Counted from the stretch's first letter, positions 42,211 through 51,197 are shown. The stretch is DNA of 64,000 nt from DASTBU01 sp035711845 (GCA_035711845.1 DASTBU010000157.1:1-64000); one strand, 5' to 3'. Numbers and translations: made by a program. The notes: generated by a model not told the origin, from the letters alone.

Positions 42211-42843
42211 TCACAACCGGGGCTTCGCGACGACGACCATGAACCAGCGCTGGCCGCCGTGCTCGGACGCGACCGGTTCGAAGCCGGCTTCCTTCATCTC
42301 GCGCGAGACCGCCTCGGCGCTGACCCCGTGCATGCCGTCGTTGTCGCGATCGGGTGCGCTCGTGGCCTCTTTGCCGGGCGGCGAGAAGTCCACGATAGCC
42401 AGGCGTCCGCCCGCCTTGAGCGCGGTCGAGATCGACGCGTTCATGGCAGCCGGATCGGCGAAGTGATGATAGACGTTGCGCACGAACAGCCCGTCGCAAG
42501 CGGCATCAGGGAAGTTGGTCTTGACGGGATCGCCCTCGACGACGGTGATGTGCGCCAGACCGCTGTCGGCCACTCTTTCTTTCAGCGTCTTCACACGGTC
42601 GTCGCCCAGTTCGCTCGTGTAGACCCGGCCGCCTGTGCCGACCAGGCGCGCGGCCGCAATGCTCAACTCGCCGCTGCCGGCGCCAATCTCGCACACCGTC
42701 TGGCCTTCGCGAACGTCCAGGGCCTCGAAGATCTTCTCGGTAGCGATCGTCGATCCCGATCGCTGCGCCGAGGCGACCACGGTGACGAGCAGGGTGACGA
42801 ACAGCGGAAAACAGGCTCGGCGACACAAGGTCGTGGACGTCAT
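42211..42843 (-). CDS. Exported SAM-dependent methyltransferase-like protein
   Basis: 210 residues with a signal peptide (PLFVTLLVTVVASAQ) before a class-I methyltransferase fold. Motif I is VCEIGAGSGELSIAAARLVG, then RVYTSELGDDRVKTL, ITVVEGDPVKTNFP, CDGLFVRNVYHHFADP and GGRLAIVDFSPP. The fold is PCMT/UbiE-like. A signal peptide on a SAM enzyme is odd because SAM is cytoplasmic, but this architecture recurs in Acidobacteriota. Substrate unknown. It diverges from thrB with a 70-bp gap. Confidence 0.82.
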   Translation of the reverse strand: MTSTTLCRRACFPLFVTLLVTVVASAQRSGSTIATEKIFEALDVREGQTVCEIGAGSGELSIAAARLVGTGGRVYTSELGDDRVKTLKERVADSGLAHITVVEGDPVKTNFPDAACDGLFVRNVYHHFADPAAMNASISTALKAGGRLAIVDFSPPGKEATSAPDRDNDGMHGVSAEAVSREMKEAGFEPVASEHGGQRWFMVVVAKPRL

Positions 42844-42913
42844 CGCGTAAGCTTAGACGCAAGAGGGGGCCTTTGGGTCTGGAAACCCAGGACTGAAGTG
42901 TGAAGGCGACAGC

Positions 42914-43888
42914 GTGAAGCCGGAAGGCGGGCGGCGTACGGCGGACGGCGATCGGTGGCAGACAGCTGTCGCCTTCGCGCCGGCCAGCGTCGGCAACATG
43001 GCCGTCGGCTTCGACGTTCTCGGCTGCAGCGTTTCGACGATCGGCGACAAGGTCCGGGCGAGGCGCATCACTGAGCGCGTGGTGCGAATAGCTGGTATCG
43101 ATGGTGTCGCGCCCGGAGTTCCGGCGGATCCCGGGCGCAACACGGCCGGCGTGGCGATCGCCGCCCTCATGGACGCGGCGCGGCCGGACCACGGATTCGA
43201 GATCCTGATCGAAAAGGGCATCCCGCTCGGTTCCGGTCTTGGCGGCTCCGCCTCCTCGGCGGTCGCGGCCGTCGTCGCTGCCAACGCGCTGCTCGTCGAA
43301 CCGGTGGCGATGCTGAGGTTGTTGAAATGCGCGCTGAAGGGCGAGGCGGTCGCCAGCGGCAGCCCGCACGCCGACAACGTGGCGCCGTCGCTGTACGGGG
43401 GGCTGGTCCTGACGGTCGGCATAGAGGATCCGATTGTCACGCGCATACCGGTCCCCGCCGTGGTGCGCTGCGTGCTGGTGCATCCCCGGATCGAGCTGAC
43501 CACGCGGAGCGCGCGCCGGCTGCTCAATCCGAGCGTCCCGCTTTCCGACGTGATCTGGCAGCAGGCGAACCTCGCGGGCTTTCTGACCGGCTGCTTCACA
43601 GGGGACCTTCGGCTCATCGGGGCTTCGTTGGAGGACGTCGTGATCGAGCCGCAGCGCAAGGCCCTCATTCCGGGGTTCGACAGAACCAAGGCGGCGGCAA
43701 TCGACGAGGGGGCCCTGGGGTGCTCGATTTCAGGGGCGGGACCCACAGTGTTCGCGTGGTGCGAAGAGCCGAGGGCGGTGGCGGTGTGCGACGCGATGGT
43801 AGACGCTTTCCGATCGGAAGGCCTCACCAGCGACAGCTGGATCGCGCCCGTGGACGAGGCGGGGGCACGGGTTCTCGAACGCTCATGA
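42914..43888 (+). CDS. thrB: Homoserine kinase
   Basis: 324 residues, GHMP kinase fold. It phosphorylates L-homoserine with ATP in threonine synthesis. The family ATP motif is IPLGSGLGGSASSA (about residues 104-117), the N-terminal motif is APASVGNMAVGFDVLGCS, and the C-terminal GHMP motif is GCSISGAGPTVFAW. GTG 42914 is the only plausible start. The first 16 residues (MKPEGGRRTADGDRWQ) are encoded by GGCGGRN-type repeat units and are not family-like. The stop overlaps the thrC start by 4 nt. Confidence 0.94.
   Translation: MKPEGGRRTADGDRWQTAVAFAPASVGNMAVGFDVLGCSVSTIGDKVRARRITERVVRIAGIDGVAPGVPADPGRNTAGVAIAALMDAARPDHGFEILIEKGIPLGSGLGGSASSAVAAVVAANALLVEPVAMLRLLKCALKGEAVASGSPHADNVAPSLYGGLVLTVGIEDPIVTRIPVPAVVRCVLVHPRIELTTRSARRLLNPSVPLSDVIWQQANLAGFLTGCFTGDLRLIGASLEDVVIEPQRKALIPGFDRTKAAAIDEGALGCSISGAGPTVFAWCEEPRAVAVCDAMVDAFRSEGLTSDSWIAPVDEAGARVLERS
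42921..42955 (+). repeat. GGCGGAC-type repeat inside the 5' end of thrB
   Basis: GGCGGGC, GGCGTAC, GGCGGAC and GGCGATC units follow one another. They encode about 11 residues before the conserved homoserine kinase sequence. A similar tract encodes the linker of the second ABC exporter gene at 55262-55298. Confidence 0.55.
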
Positions 43889-45186
43889 GGTTCGTCAGCA
43901 CGCGCCGTAGCGACATTGCGGCAAGCCTGAGCACCGCAATCGAAGACGGCATCGCTGCCGAGGGCGGACTCTATGTGCCCGGGCATCTGCCAGCGATGCC
44001 GGCCGATGCGTTCCCCGACGCGGATGCGCTTCAACTGATTGCGACACATCTGCTGCGCCCGTTCGCGTCGGGGGATCGTCTCGAGCCTCACCTCGAGGCG
44101 ATCTGCAGGGAGGCATTCAACTTTCCTGCACCGCTCGCGGCGCTGGCCGGGACGCCCGGGCCCGCGAGCGTGCTCGAGCTCTTTCACGGCCCGACGTGCG
44201 CGTTCAAGGATTTCGGCGCGCGGTTCCTCGCAGGTTGCCTGGGGCAGCTTCACCAGGGCGGCCGCAAGGTCACCATCCTGGTCGCCACGTCCGGCGACAC
44301 AGGCGGGGCAGTTGCTGCGGCATTCCATAACGTCCCCTGGGCAGACGTGGTGCTGCTCTATCCCAAGGGGCTGGTTTCGCCGCGGCAGGCACAGCAGCTG
44401 GCGTGCTGGCGCGGCAACGTGCGGACGTTTGCGGTGCTGGGCACGTTCGATGACTGCCAGCGGATGGTCAAGGAAGCCTTTCTGGATCCTGCGCTGGCGC
44501 GCACGCACCAGCTCTCGTCGGCCAACAGCATCAACATCGGCCGGCTCCTGCCGCAGCTGGCCTATTTCGCGTCGGCGAGCCTTCAGATCTGGCGGCGTGA
44601 GGCGCGGAGGCCGAACTTCATCATCCCCGCCGGCAACCTCGGGAACGCAACCGCGTGCGTCCTTGCTCGCGAGATGGGACTACCTATCGGCGATATCGTG
44701 CTCGCCACCAACGAGAATCGCACGATCGTGGACTACCTCGAGTCCGGCACCTGGGAGCCCAGGCCTTCGGTTGCCACGCTCGCGTCGGCAATGGACGTGG
44801 GCAATCCGTCCAACATGGAGCGGCTGCGGTGGCTGTGGCCGGATCCGGTCGAACTTCGGCGATGGATCAGCGCGTACGTGGTGTCGGACGAGGAGATTCG
44901 ATCGATCATCGCTACGGATGCGCGGTCGATCGGCCGCGTGTGGTGTCCGCACACGGCGACCGCCGCGCACGTGTACAGGCAAGTGGGGTCACGGCGACGG
45001 GACGAGCATTGGGTGATTGTCGCGACGGCGCACCCGGCGAAGTTCAGCGACATCGTCGAGCCGCTGACAGGTGAAGCCGTTCCAGTTCCCGCGGCGCTCG
45101 AGAAGCTGCTCGCGTTGCCGCGCCGGGAACAGGATCTGCCACCAGCCCTCGAGGCGCTTCGCGGCCAGCTTCAGAGGCCGCCCTAG
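43885..45186 (+). CDS. thrC: Threonine synthase
   Basis: 433 residues. A PLP enzyme converting O-phosphohomoserine to threonine. The lysine that holds PLP is K108 in GPTCAFKDFGARF. PLP phosphate binding is at VATSGDTGGAVAAAF, and later conserved segments are SANSINIGRLLPQ and PAGNLGNATA. N-terminus MRFVSTR...AEGGLYVP is typical of the family. It starts inside the thrB stop (ATGA), so thrB-thrC are one operon. A stem-loop follows, shared with the end of tmRNA. Confidence 0.95.
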   Translation: MRFVSTRRSDIAASLSTAIEDGIAAEGGLYVPGHLPAMPADAFPDADALQLIATHLLRPFASGDRLEPHLEAICREAFNFPAPLAALAGTPGPASVLELFHGPTCAFKDFGARFLAGCLGQLHQGGRKVTILVATSGDTGGAVAAAFHNVPWADVVLLYPKGLVSPRQAQQLACWRGNVRTFAVLGTFDDCQRMVKEAFLDPALARTHQLSSANSINIGRLLPQLAYFASASLQIWRREARRPNFIIPAGNLGNATACVLAREMGLPIGDIVLATNENRTIVDYLESGTWEPRPSVATLASAMDVGNPSNMERLRWLWPDPVELRRWISAYVVSDEEIRSIIATDARSIGRVWCPHTATAAHVYRQVGSRRRDEHWVIVATAHPAKFSDIVEPLTGEAVPVPAALEKLLALPRREQDLPPALEALRGQLQRPP

Positions 45187-45214
45187 GCGGAGCGGCGGCC
45201 CGAGCGCGCAGCGA

Positions 45215-45241
45215 GGTGGGGAAGGTGAAAGGGGCCCCACC
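45215..45241. terminator. Bidirectional stem-loop between thrC and ssrA
   Basis: GGTGGGG (45215-45221) pairs perfectly with CCCCACC (45235-45241) around a 13-nt loop. It lies after the thrC stop on the plus strand and after the tmRNA 3' end on the minus strand, so it can end both transcripts. No long T-tract on either side. Confidence 0.6.
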
Positions 45242-45256
45242 GAGCGAAGTAATAAA

Positions 45257-45609
45257 TGGAGGCGCCGGGATTTGCACCCGGGTCCGAAAATACATCCCCG
45301 CAGGAATCTACGATGCGTATCCGCCTCTGAAATCTCGCTCCCGGCGTGAAGAAGCGGCGAAGAACCGCCGGAAGCCAGCCCCGGAAAATCTCGTCACCGA
45401 CGTCCGGAACAACGCATCGGCAACCAGCCTGCTGAAATGACATCCAGTCCCGGCCCGCAGGCTGACCGGGGTAGACGCTCACAGGGGTTTAGGCTGCGAG
45501 AGCGAGCTGCGTGTCCGCAGTTATGGTTGTTTCCATTGGATTAACGAGGTGAATGGTCCTCGGCACGCATCCTGCGAAACCGTATCTCCGTCGAATCTAG
45601 GTCGCCCCC
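45257..45609 (-). ncRNA. ssrA: Transfer-messenger RNA (tmRNA)
   Basis: 353 nt. The 5' end GGGGGCGACCTAGATTCGAC matches the tmRNA signature, and its first seven bases pair with CGCCTCC at the 3' end, followed by the discriminator A. The T-arm region has GGACCCGGGTGCAAATCCCG. CCA is not encoded. The resume codon follows ATAACT, giving a nine-residue tag ADTQLALAA with TAA stop (45518-45489). tmRNA rescues stalled ribosomes and tags nascent proteins for proteolysis. It is a one-piece tmRNA with its own promoter upstream. Confidence 0.95.
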
Positions 45610-45693
45610 ATACGGTGCATGCCCTGGCGCATGCACGAGTTCGACGACAATGCCATGCCCGGGTTCGGGCGCAGCACCACAGCCAGACCCTTC

Positions 45694-45722
45694 ATTGTAC
45701 GTCCATCGTTCTGGGCCGTCAA
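45694..45722 (-). promoter_or_regulatory. Promoter for ssrA
   Basis: On the minus strand TTGACG (45722-45717) and TACAAT (45699-45694) are 17 bp apart. The predicted start near 45687 leaves a leader of about 78 nt before the mature tmRNA end, to be removed by RNase P. Confidence 0.6.
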
Positions 45723-45760
45723 ATCTCTGGCGCGCTTGGAGTTGCGGGGAACTGGAAGGC

Positions 45761-45789
45761 TTGACTTGCCCGGCGGGCCTCCGGATAAT
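45761..45789 (+). promoter_or_regulatory. Promoter for the coiled-coil GAF gene
   Basis: TTGACT at 45761-45766 and GATAAT at 45784-45789 are 17 bp apart. The predicted start, about 45796, is only a few bases before ATG 45799, so the message would be nearly leaderless. Confidence 0.6.
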
Positions 45790-45798
45790 CGGCCCAGG

Positions 45799-47490
45799 AT
45801 GCCCGACGACCATCTTCGCAGTGCAATCGACTCCATCCGCGCGCAGATCCAGGCCGAGCTGGAAACGCAGCTTGGAACCCTCGAGCGCCAGCACGCCGAT
45901 GCTCTTGAATCCGCGCGGAAGCGCGAGCGTGCCGACGCCGACCAGCGTTGGACGGAAGAGCTCAACCGGTTGGATGCCGACTGGGAGCTCCGCCTGAAGT
46001 CGGCCCTGGACGAGGCCGCCGCCGACGCCGATCGGCGGGTTCAGACCGAGTCGGACCGCGTGTTTCGGGAGATGGACAGCCGTGTGCATCAATCGCTCCT
46101 CGAGGCCAGGGCGCAAGCCGCATCCTCCCTCGAGCAGGTCAGGGCCGAGCTCGAGCAGGCGCGCAGAACCGAGGCCGAGCAGGCGCGCAAGGAACTCGAG
46201 CAGACGCGCGCTGACCTCGATCAGGCGCGCGCAGACCTCGATCAGGCGCGCAGGACCGAGCTGGAGCAGCGCAAGGAATCGGAACAGGCGTTGGTGGCCG
46301 AGCGTTCCAGGCATGCCGCGGAGCAGGCGGCGCACGCCGAGCGGATCGGCCAGCTGGAGGAGGCCATCCAGGCAGCGCAGGGGCGAGCCCAGGAGCTCCA
46401 GACCGAACTGACTGTCGCACGCGCGCAGCACGAACAGGCACTCGCCGCGGTGCGGGAATCCTTCGAAGCCGAGTCGGGGCGCGTCCGCGGCCTTTCCTCC
46501 GAGCTGACCGCGGCGCGCGAAGCACTGGAGCAGACGCGGCTCGCCTTCGATACTGAGAGAAGCGCCGCGCGTTTGGCGCTCGACGAGGAGCGTGCAGCCG
46601 CCCGGTCGGCAGCGGAGGCTCAGGCCGTCCGTCAGCGCGAAGCAGCTGAGGCGCGTGCGTCGGAGCGGCAGTCGCAGCTTGCGGTCACCGAGCGGCTGTT
46701 GAGGTCGGTGCACGCGATCGGCGGCGCGAATTCTCTCACGGAGGTCCTGACCGAGCTCGTGAAGTGCGCGGCGGCCGAAGCATCCCGCGCGGCTGTGCTG
46801 ATCCCGCGCGAGGGCGTCCTGCAGGGGCTGGCCGCGGTCGGCTTTGGTGGGGTTCCGGCAGCCGACAGGGCGGACGGCGTGCTCGAGACAGCCATTCGCG
46901 AGAAGCAGAGGATGGCGATCACGCCTGGAGCCGCGCCCGCATTTGCCGCCTTACCCGGCGACCGGGCCGGCCTGGCCGTCCCGATCCTCGTCGGAGGCCA
47001 GGCTGTCGCACTGCTGTATGCCGACAACGGCCTCGCCGAGTCGCCCGAGGTCCCGGCGTCCTGGCCCGAAGTCGTCGAGATCCTGTGTTCGCAGGCCTCC
47101 GCCGTGCTGTCGCAGCTGACCGCGATGCGGACAACCCAGGCGATGCGATTGATGAAGCCCGCCGGGCAGCGCGGGCGGGAGCCACAGAACCACGAGCCGC
47201 TCGGAGAAGGTGAACTCGGAGAAGGAGAAGAGGACCAGGCAGCCCGGAGGTACGCACGGCTCCTGGTGTCCGAGATCAAGTTGTACAACGAGTCTGCGGT
47301 GCGGATTGGACGAGAGAAGCGCGACCTGCTGATTCGGCTGCGGCCCGAGGTCGACCGTGCTCGGCGACTGTACGAGGAGCGCGTGCCGGCCACCGTGGCT
47401 GCGCGCGCGCGGTATTTCGAACAGGAGCTGCGGCAGACACTCGCGGGCGGCGACGCGGCGCTGCTCGGCGATCCGGCGGTGACTCCGTGA
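45799..47490 (+). CDS. Coiled-coil protein with GAF domain
   Basis: 563 residues. ATG 45799 is chosen because a strong promoter ends 9 nt upstream and the tmRNA promoter covers the earlier open frame. A very long coiled coil (about 10-310) is rich in Glu/Arg/Ala and has internal repeats (LEQTRADLDQARADLDQ). A GAF-like domain at about 315-450 (SVHAIGGANSLTEVLTELVKC, GLAVPILVGGQAVALLYADNG) and a C-terminal charged helix follow. No signal peptide or membrane segment. The stop overlaps the start of the lytic transglycosylase gene, which suggests a link to the envelope or to a polar process, but function is unknown. Confidence 0.82.
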   Translation: MPDDHLRSAIDSIRAQIQAELETQLGTLERQHADALESARKRERADADQRWTEELNRLDADWELRLKSALDEAAADADRRVQTESDRVFREMDSRVHQSLLEARAQAASSLEQVRAELEQARRTEAEQARKELEQTRADLDQARADLDQARRTELEQRKESEQALVAERSRHAAEQAAHAERIGQLEEAIQAAQGRAQELQTELTVARAQHEQALAAVRESFEAESGRVRGLSSELTAAREALEQTRLAFDTERSAARLALDEERAAARSAAEAQAVRQREAAEARASERQSQLAVTERLLRSVHAIGGANSLTEVLTELVKCAAAEASRAAVLIPREGVLQGLAAVGFGGVPAADRADGVLETAIREKQRMAITPGAAPAFAALPGDRAGLAVPILVGGQAVALLYADNGLAESPEVPASWPEVVEILCSQASAVLSQLTAMRTTQAMRLMKPAGQRGREPQNHEPLGEGELGEGEEDQAARRYARLLVSEIKLYNESAVRIGREKRDLLIRLRPEVDRARRLYEERVPATVAARARYFEQELRQTLAGGDAALLGDPAVTP

Positions 47491-49646
47491 GCAGAGTGCC
47501 GGTCGTGGCCGTCGCTGCGATCCTGCTCCTCCTCCTGCCCTGGGAAGCGTCCCAGTCGGCCAGCCAGCTGGGGCCCACGACTCATGCATCGGTTGGCGGC
47601 GCCCTCGAAGATCTCTGGCTGGTGCCGTCGGAAGCCGAGCGCCACCCGCGCAAGACCCTTGTCTACAAACCACTGGAGGAGGGCGTCGACGCCCTCGGCG
47701 CCGGCGACTACGCGAAGGCGCTCAGCCTTGTGACCCGCCGTGCGCTCGCCGGCACCGAACTGGCGTCCTACGCGGAGTACTACACGGGCCTCGCACAGAT
47801 GAAGCTCGCACGCGCCGAAGATGCGCGATCCACGTTCGAATCGATCCGCGCGCGCAAGCCGCGCGGGTATCTGTCCGTTGCCGCTGCCCTTGGCCAGGGC
47901 GAGGCGGCCGAAGCGCTCGGCGATTTCGGCGGAGCGCTCGAGATCTACACATCACTTGCGGCCGACACGAACATCGTCAATGAAGACGTGCTCGCACGCG
48001 TTGGCCGCGCGTCGCTCGCCGCGGGCGACCGCACCAGGGCGGCGCGGGCATTCGGCCGGATCTATTACGAGTACCCGCTCTCTGACGCGGCCACCGAGGC
48101 AGCGACCCAGCTCCAGGCCATGCAGGACGTCGCTGTCCGCGGCGGCGTCGAGGTGGAACTGGGCCGCGCCGCGCGGCTCTTCGGGGCCGGCCGCTACACC
48201 GACGCCCTGACGGCTTACACAGCGCTGGGCAGCCAGGTTACCGGCGACGATCGCGAGCTGGTCGAACTGCGCATCGCCGAGAGCGATTACTTCCTCGGCC
48301 GGCACGCGGCGGCGATCAGCGCTCTGACGCCCTGGTTGAGCCGCGGCGCCAGGCAGGCCGAGGCCCGCTTCTTCCACCTGAGCGCGCTGCGCGGCCTTCG
48401 GCGCCACGACGAGTCCATCGCCCAAACGCGTGCGCTCGTGAACGAGTTCCCGGACAGCTCGTGGTCCGAAGAGGCGCTGAACAATCTCGGCACCTACTAC
48501 ATCCTCGAGAACGAAGACGGGCTGGCGGCGCAGACATTTCGCGAGCTGTTCGAAAAGTTCCCCACGGGGACGCGTGCCGAGCGCGCGGCGTGGAAGCATG
48601 GATGGTGGTCGTACAAGAACGGCGAGCACGCGGAAACCATTCGCGTGTTCGAATCCGCGGCAAAGACCTATCCGCGCTCCAACTATCGTCCCTCGTTCCT
48701 CTATTGGGCCGGCCGCGCGCACGCCCGGCTCGGCGCGGCGCAACAGGCGCAGTCGCGCTTGCGTCTCGTGCTCACCGATTACGGCAACTCCTACTACGGC
48801 CGGCTCGCACTGCAGAGACTGCCGAAGAACGTCAGAACGTCAGGACAGGCGCCCATCGTGTCGGCCGGACACGCGACGCCCGCCGACACGACCGAGCGGC
48901 CGCCCACGACCCGCACGATTCAATCTCTGCTCGCCGCAGGGCTGTACGACGACGCGATCAACGAGTTGCGGTTCGCGCAACGGGCGTGGGGCACGTCGCC
49001 CGCCCTCGAAGCGACCATCGCGTGGGCATACAACCGCAACGGCGAGCTGCGCCGCGCCATCACCCTGATGCGTCGCGCGTACCCCCAGCACCTCACGGGC
49101 GGCGGCGCCGAGTTGCCAACCGAGATACTCGAGGTCATCTTCCCGCTGACCTACTGGGATTTGATTCGCAAGTACTCGGCGGCGCACGACCTGGATCCCT
49201 ATCTCATTGCGGCGCTGATTGGCCAGGAATCGACGTTCGATCCGAAGATCCGCTCGGCGGCCAATGCGTGGGGCCTGATGCAGATCGTTCCCGCCACCGG
49301 CCGTCGTCTGTCACGCTCGCTGGGAATCCGCAGGTTCCACACGGCGATGCTGACCAACCCGACGACGAACGTCCGCCTGGGCACGCTGTACTTCTCGCGC
49401 CTCGTCCAGCAGTTCGGCGGGACCCACTATGCGCTGGCCAGCTACAACGCGGGCGAGAACAGGGTCGTGCGCTGGAAGGCGGAGCGGCCGGGCGTCGATG
49501 AGGACGAGTTCATCGACGACATCCCGTTCCCCGAGACGCAGAACTACGTCAAGCGCATCCTGGGAACCGCCGAAGACTATCGCGCGCTCTACGGCAAGGG
49601 CGGCGGGGGCCGGCCGATACCGGTCACGCCGCCCGCAGGTCGGTAG
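47487..49646 (+). CDS. Soluble lytic murein transglycosylase (Slt-type) with TPR-like repeats
   Basis: 719 residues. A signal peptide (VVAVAAILLLLLPWEASQSA) is followed by a long helical TPR-like superhelix (about 40-480; AGDYAKALSLV, FPDSSWSEEALNNLGTYYI, FPTGTRAERAAWKHGWW, as in Slt70). The C-terminal SLT domain has catalytic Glu581 in LIGQESTFDPKIRS, then AWGLMQIVPATGR and ALASYNAGENRV. It cleaves glycosidic bonds of peptidoglycan to form 1,6-anhydro ends. GTG 47487 overlaps the stop of the previous gene by 4 nt. Confidence 0.93.
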   Translation: MSRVPVVAVAAILLLLLPWEASQSASQLGPTTHASVGGALEDLWLVPSEAERHPRKTLVYKPLEEGVDALGAGDYAKALSLVTRRALAGTELASYAEYYTGLAQMKLARAEDARSTFESIRARKPRGYLSVAAALGQGEAAEALGDFGGALEIYTSLAADTNIVNEDVLARVGRASLAAGDRTRAARAFGRIYYEYPLSDAATEAATQLQAMQDVAVRGGVEVELGRAARLFGAGRYTDALTAYTALGSQVTGDDRELVELRIAESDYFLGRHAAAISALTPWLSRGARQAEARFFHLSALRGLRRHDESIAQTRALVNEFPDSSWSEEALNNLGTYYILENEDGLAAQTFRELFEKFPTGTRAERAAWKHGWWSYKNGEHAETIRVFESAAKTYPRSNYRPSFLYWAGRAHARLGAAQQAQSRLRLVLTDYGNSYYGRLALQRLPKNVRTSGQAPIVSAGHATPADTTERPPTTRTIQSLLAAGLYDDAINELRFAQRAWGTSPALEATIAWAYNRNGELRRAITLMRRAYPQHLTGGGAELPTEILEVIFPLTYWDLIRKYSAAHDLDPYLIAALIGQESTFDPKIRSAANAWGLMQIVPATGRRLSRSLGIRRFHTAMLTNPTTNVRLGTLYFSRLVQQFGGTHYALASYNAGENRVVRWKAERPGVDEDEFIDDIPFPETQNYVKRILGTAEDYRALYGKGGGGRPIPVTPPAGR

Positions 49647-49776
49647 CGGTTCAGCGTCAGTGCATGGCTAGTCCCCTGGCCAGAGGCCCTCGAGGCTCCG
49701 CCTCGCCAGGACGCGCACGTAAGGGAGGCGCGAACTCCGGCGGCTCGACGCCATTGCACTGCACACCCGGAACCTT

Positions 49777-50334
49777 TTATCGACGTGGGTGTGCGGCTAA
49801 ATCGATCTCGAACGGCTCTGCCGGGTACTGTCCTGCGATGATGTCGGGGAGATATTCCGGCAGCCGAACGGGGTGGATGATCTCGCCGCTGTTGGTGATC
49901 CGATCGAGCGAAAACCACGCCACCTGCCTGACGACCTTTTTCTCGTTGCCGACCAGGTGCTCGAGCGAGATCTCGGTCTCGCACGTTCGGGCGACGAGAA
50001 ATTCCTGTCTTATGTGCGTCGGCCTGTCGTCCAGGATCAAGTCGAGCTCCCCGAACCACACGTGAGGCCCGAGCTCCACATCCGCCCGTGTCAGGCCCGT
50101 CTCCTCGAAGATCTCGCGTGCGGCGGCCTCGCGGATCGACTCGTTCGCTTCGATGGCTCCACCAATCAGCGTCCAGAAGTGGCCCCCGTACTTCTCGCCG
50201 ACCGATCTGATCGTGGGGTCGTCCATACACATCAGCAGCAGCTCGTTCGCATGGTTCAGGAGCACGACCTTGACGGCCGCCCTCACCGGATACGGCACGG
50301 ATTCAGCCCTGCCGTCGGCAGACGTACGATTCAT
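49777..50334 (-). CDS. NUDIX hydrolase
   Basis: 185 residues. The Nudix box GGAIEANESIREAAAREI-FEETGL satisfies Gx5Ex7REUxEExGU, so a metal-dependent pyrophosphohydrolase is expected. Preceding strands are VRAAVKVVLLNHANELLLM and HFWTLIGG. The substrate is unknown; the C-terminal half (WFGELDLILDDRPTHIRQEF) suits a nucleoside diphosphate derivative. ATG 50334 is used; a GTG two codons earlier is possible. Cytoplasmic. The 130-bp gap before it, after the convergent Slt gene, holds nothing recognised. Confidence 0.9.
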   Translation of the reverse strand: MNRTSADGRAESVPYPVRAAVKVVLLNHANELLLMCMDDPTIRSVGEKYGGHFWTLIGGAIEANESIREAAAREIFEETGLTRADVELGPHVWFGELDLILDDRPTHIRQEFLVARTCETEISLEHLVGNEKKVVRQVAWFSLDRITNSGEIIHPVRLPEYLPDIIAGQYPAEPFEIDLAAHPRR

Positions 50335-50381
50335 GGCCACGGAGCGAAGACATCAAGATTAGACGTGAAGCGGCCACTCTT

Positions 50382-51197
50382 TCAAAAACGCACGACTCCC
50401 CCGAAATAGAGACCCCGCATCTGCAGGTCGCCCTCGTCTTCGTCGATCTTGTAGAAGACGTCGAAGGACCGGTAGCCGATCTGCGCGCCGGCATGGTCGG
50501 TGAAGTTGACTGTGCCGTACAGGTCGAAGTCGTAAAAGTTTCCACGGTAGTCGTCGTCGATCCCGCCGGGCAGCTTGAACGCGCTGAACTCGCCGGTGAT
50601 GGAGACGTTCGGCATGACGTAGCCTCGGCCGATCAGGCCGATGGCCGGGATCGGCGCGCGCGCGCGGACGAACTCGGTGTCGAGCACGTTGGAGAGGGTG
50701 GCTTCGACGTGCGTGTACTTCGCCTCGAGCAGCAGGCCGACGAACCCGCGGTCCAGGTAAACGAAGTCCCACTCGTAGCCGAAGCGATACGCCTTCCAGA
50801 TCAACTGGCTCGCGACCGGCAGGGAGACCGGAAATCTGATGCCGTTGAACACGACGTCGCGAGCGATGGTGCCTTCCGCCTCGTACTTCATCGGGGTGTA
50901 TTCGAACCGGAACTTGTGCTTCGTCCCGGGTCTGAGCACGACCCGCATCTGGGTGTGCTGCTTCTTCTCGTGTCCAAGGTCGTTCACGAAATCGATCGGG
51001 TCCCCCACGAGGCCGAACTGCTCGCTGGAGATCAGGATGTCGGGCGTGGGGTTCCAGAGATAGCCGCCGATCTCCACACGGTAGGTTTCTCCGGTCGCGC
51101 GGTCCGACGATCCGCGGAAGCCGTACTGGGCCTGGGCCGTGGCGGCGGTGAGCACCGCGGAACAGAACACGACCGATGCTGCAACACGTGTGCGCAT
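50382..51197 (-). CDS. Outer-membrane beta-barrel protein
   Basis: 271 residues. Signal peptide (VAASVVFCSAVLTAATAQA), then alternating beta-strands typical of an outer-membrane barrel: YRVEIGGYLWNPTPDILIS, LRPGTKHKFRFEYTPMKYEA, KAYRFGYEWDFVYLDRGFVGLLLEAKYT, and a C-terminus GLYFGGVVRF ending in Phe, the usual barrel-insertion signal. ATG 51197 is chosen because it gives a clean signal peptide, whereas upstream in-frame codons do not. No known family recognised. It diverges from the gntR gene. Confidence 0.78.
   Translation of the reverse strand: MRTRVAASVVFCSAVLTAATAQAQYGFRGSSDRATGETYRVEIGGYLWNPTPDILISSEQFGLVGDPIDFVNDLGHEKKQHTQMRVVLRPGTKHKFRFEYTPMKYEAEGTIARDVVFNGIRFPVSLPVASQLIWKAYRFGYEWDFVYLDRGFVGLLLEAKYTHVEATLSNVLDTEFVRARAPIPAIGLIGRGYVMPNVSITGEFSAFKLPGGIDDDYRGNFYDFDLYGTVNFTDHAGAQIGYRSFDVFYKIDEDEGDLQMRGLYFGGVVRF

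Noticed and set aside
45619..45798. Longer N-terminus for the GAF coiled-coil protein
   Set aside because: A strong promoter (45761-45789) and the ssrA promoter lie inside this stretch, and the codons look non-coding.
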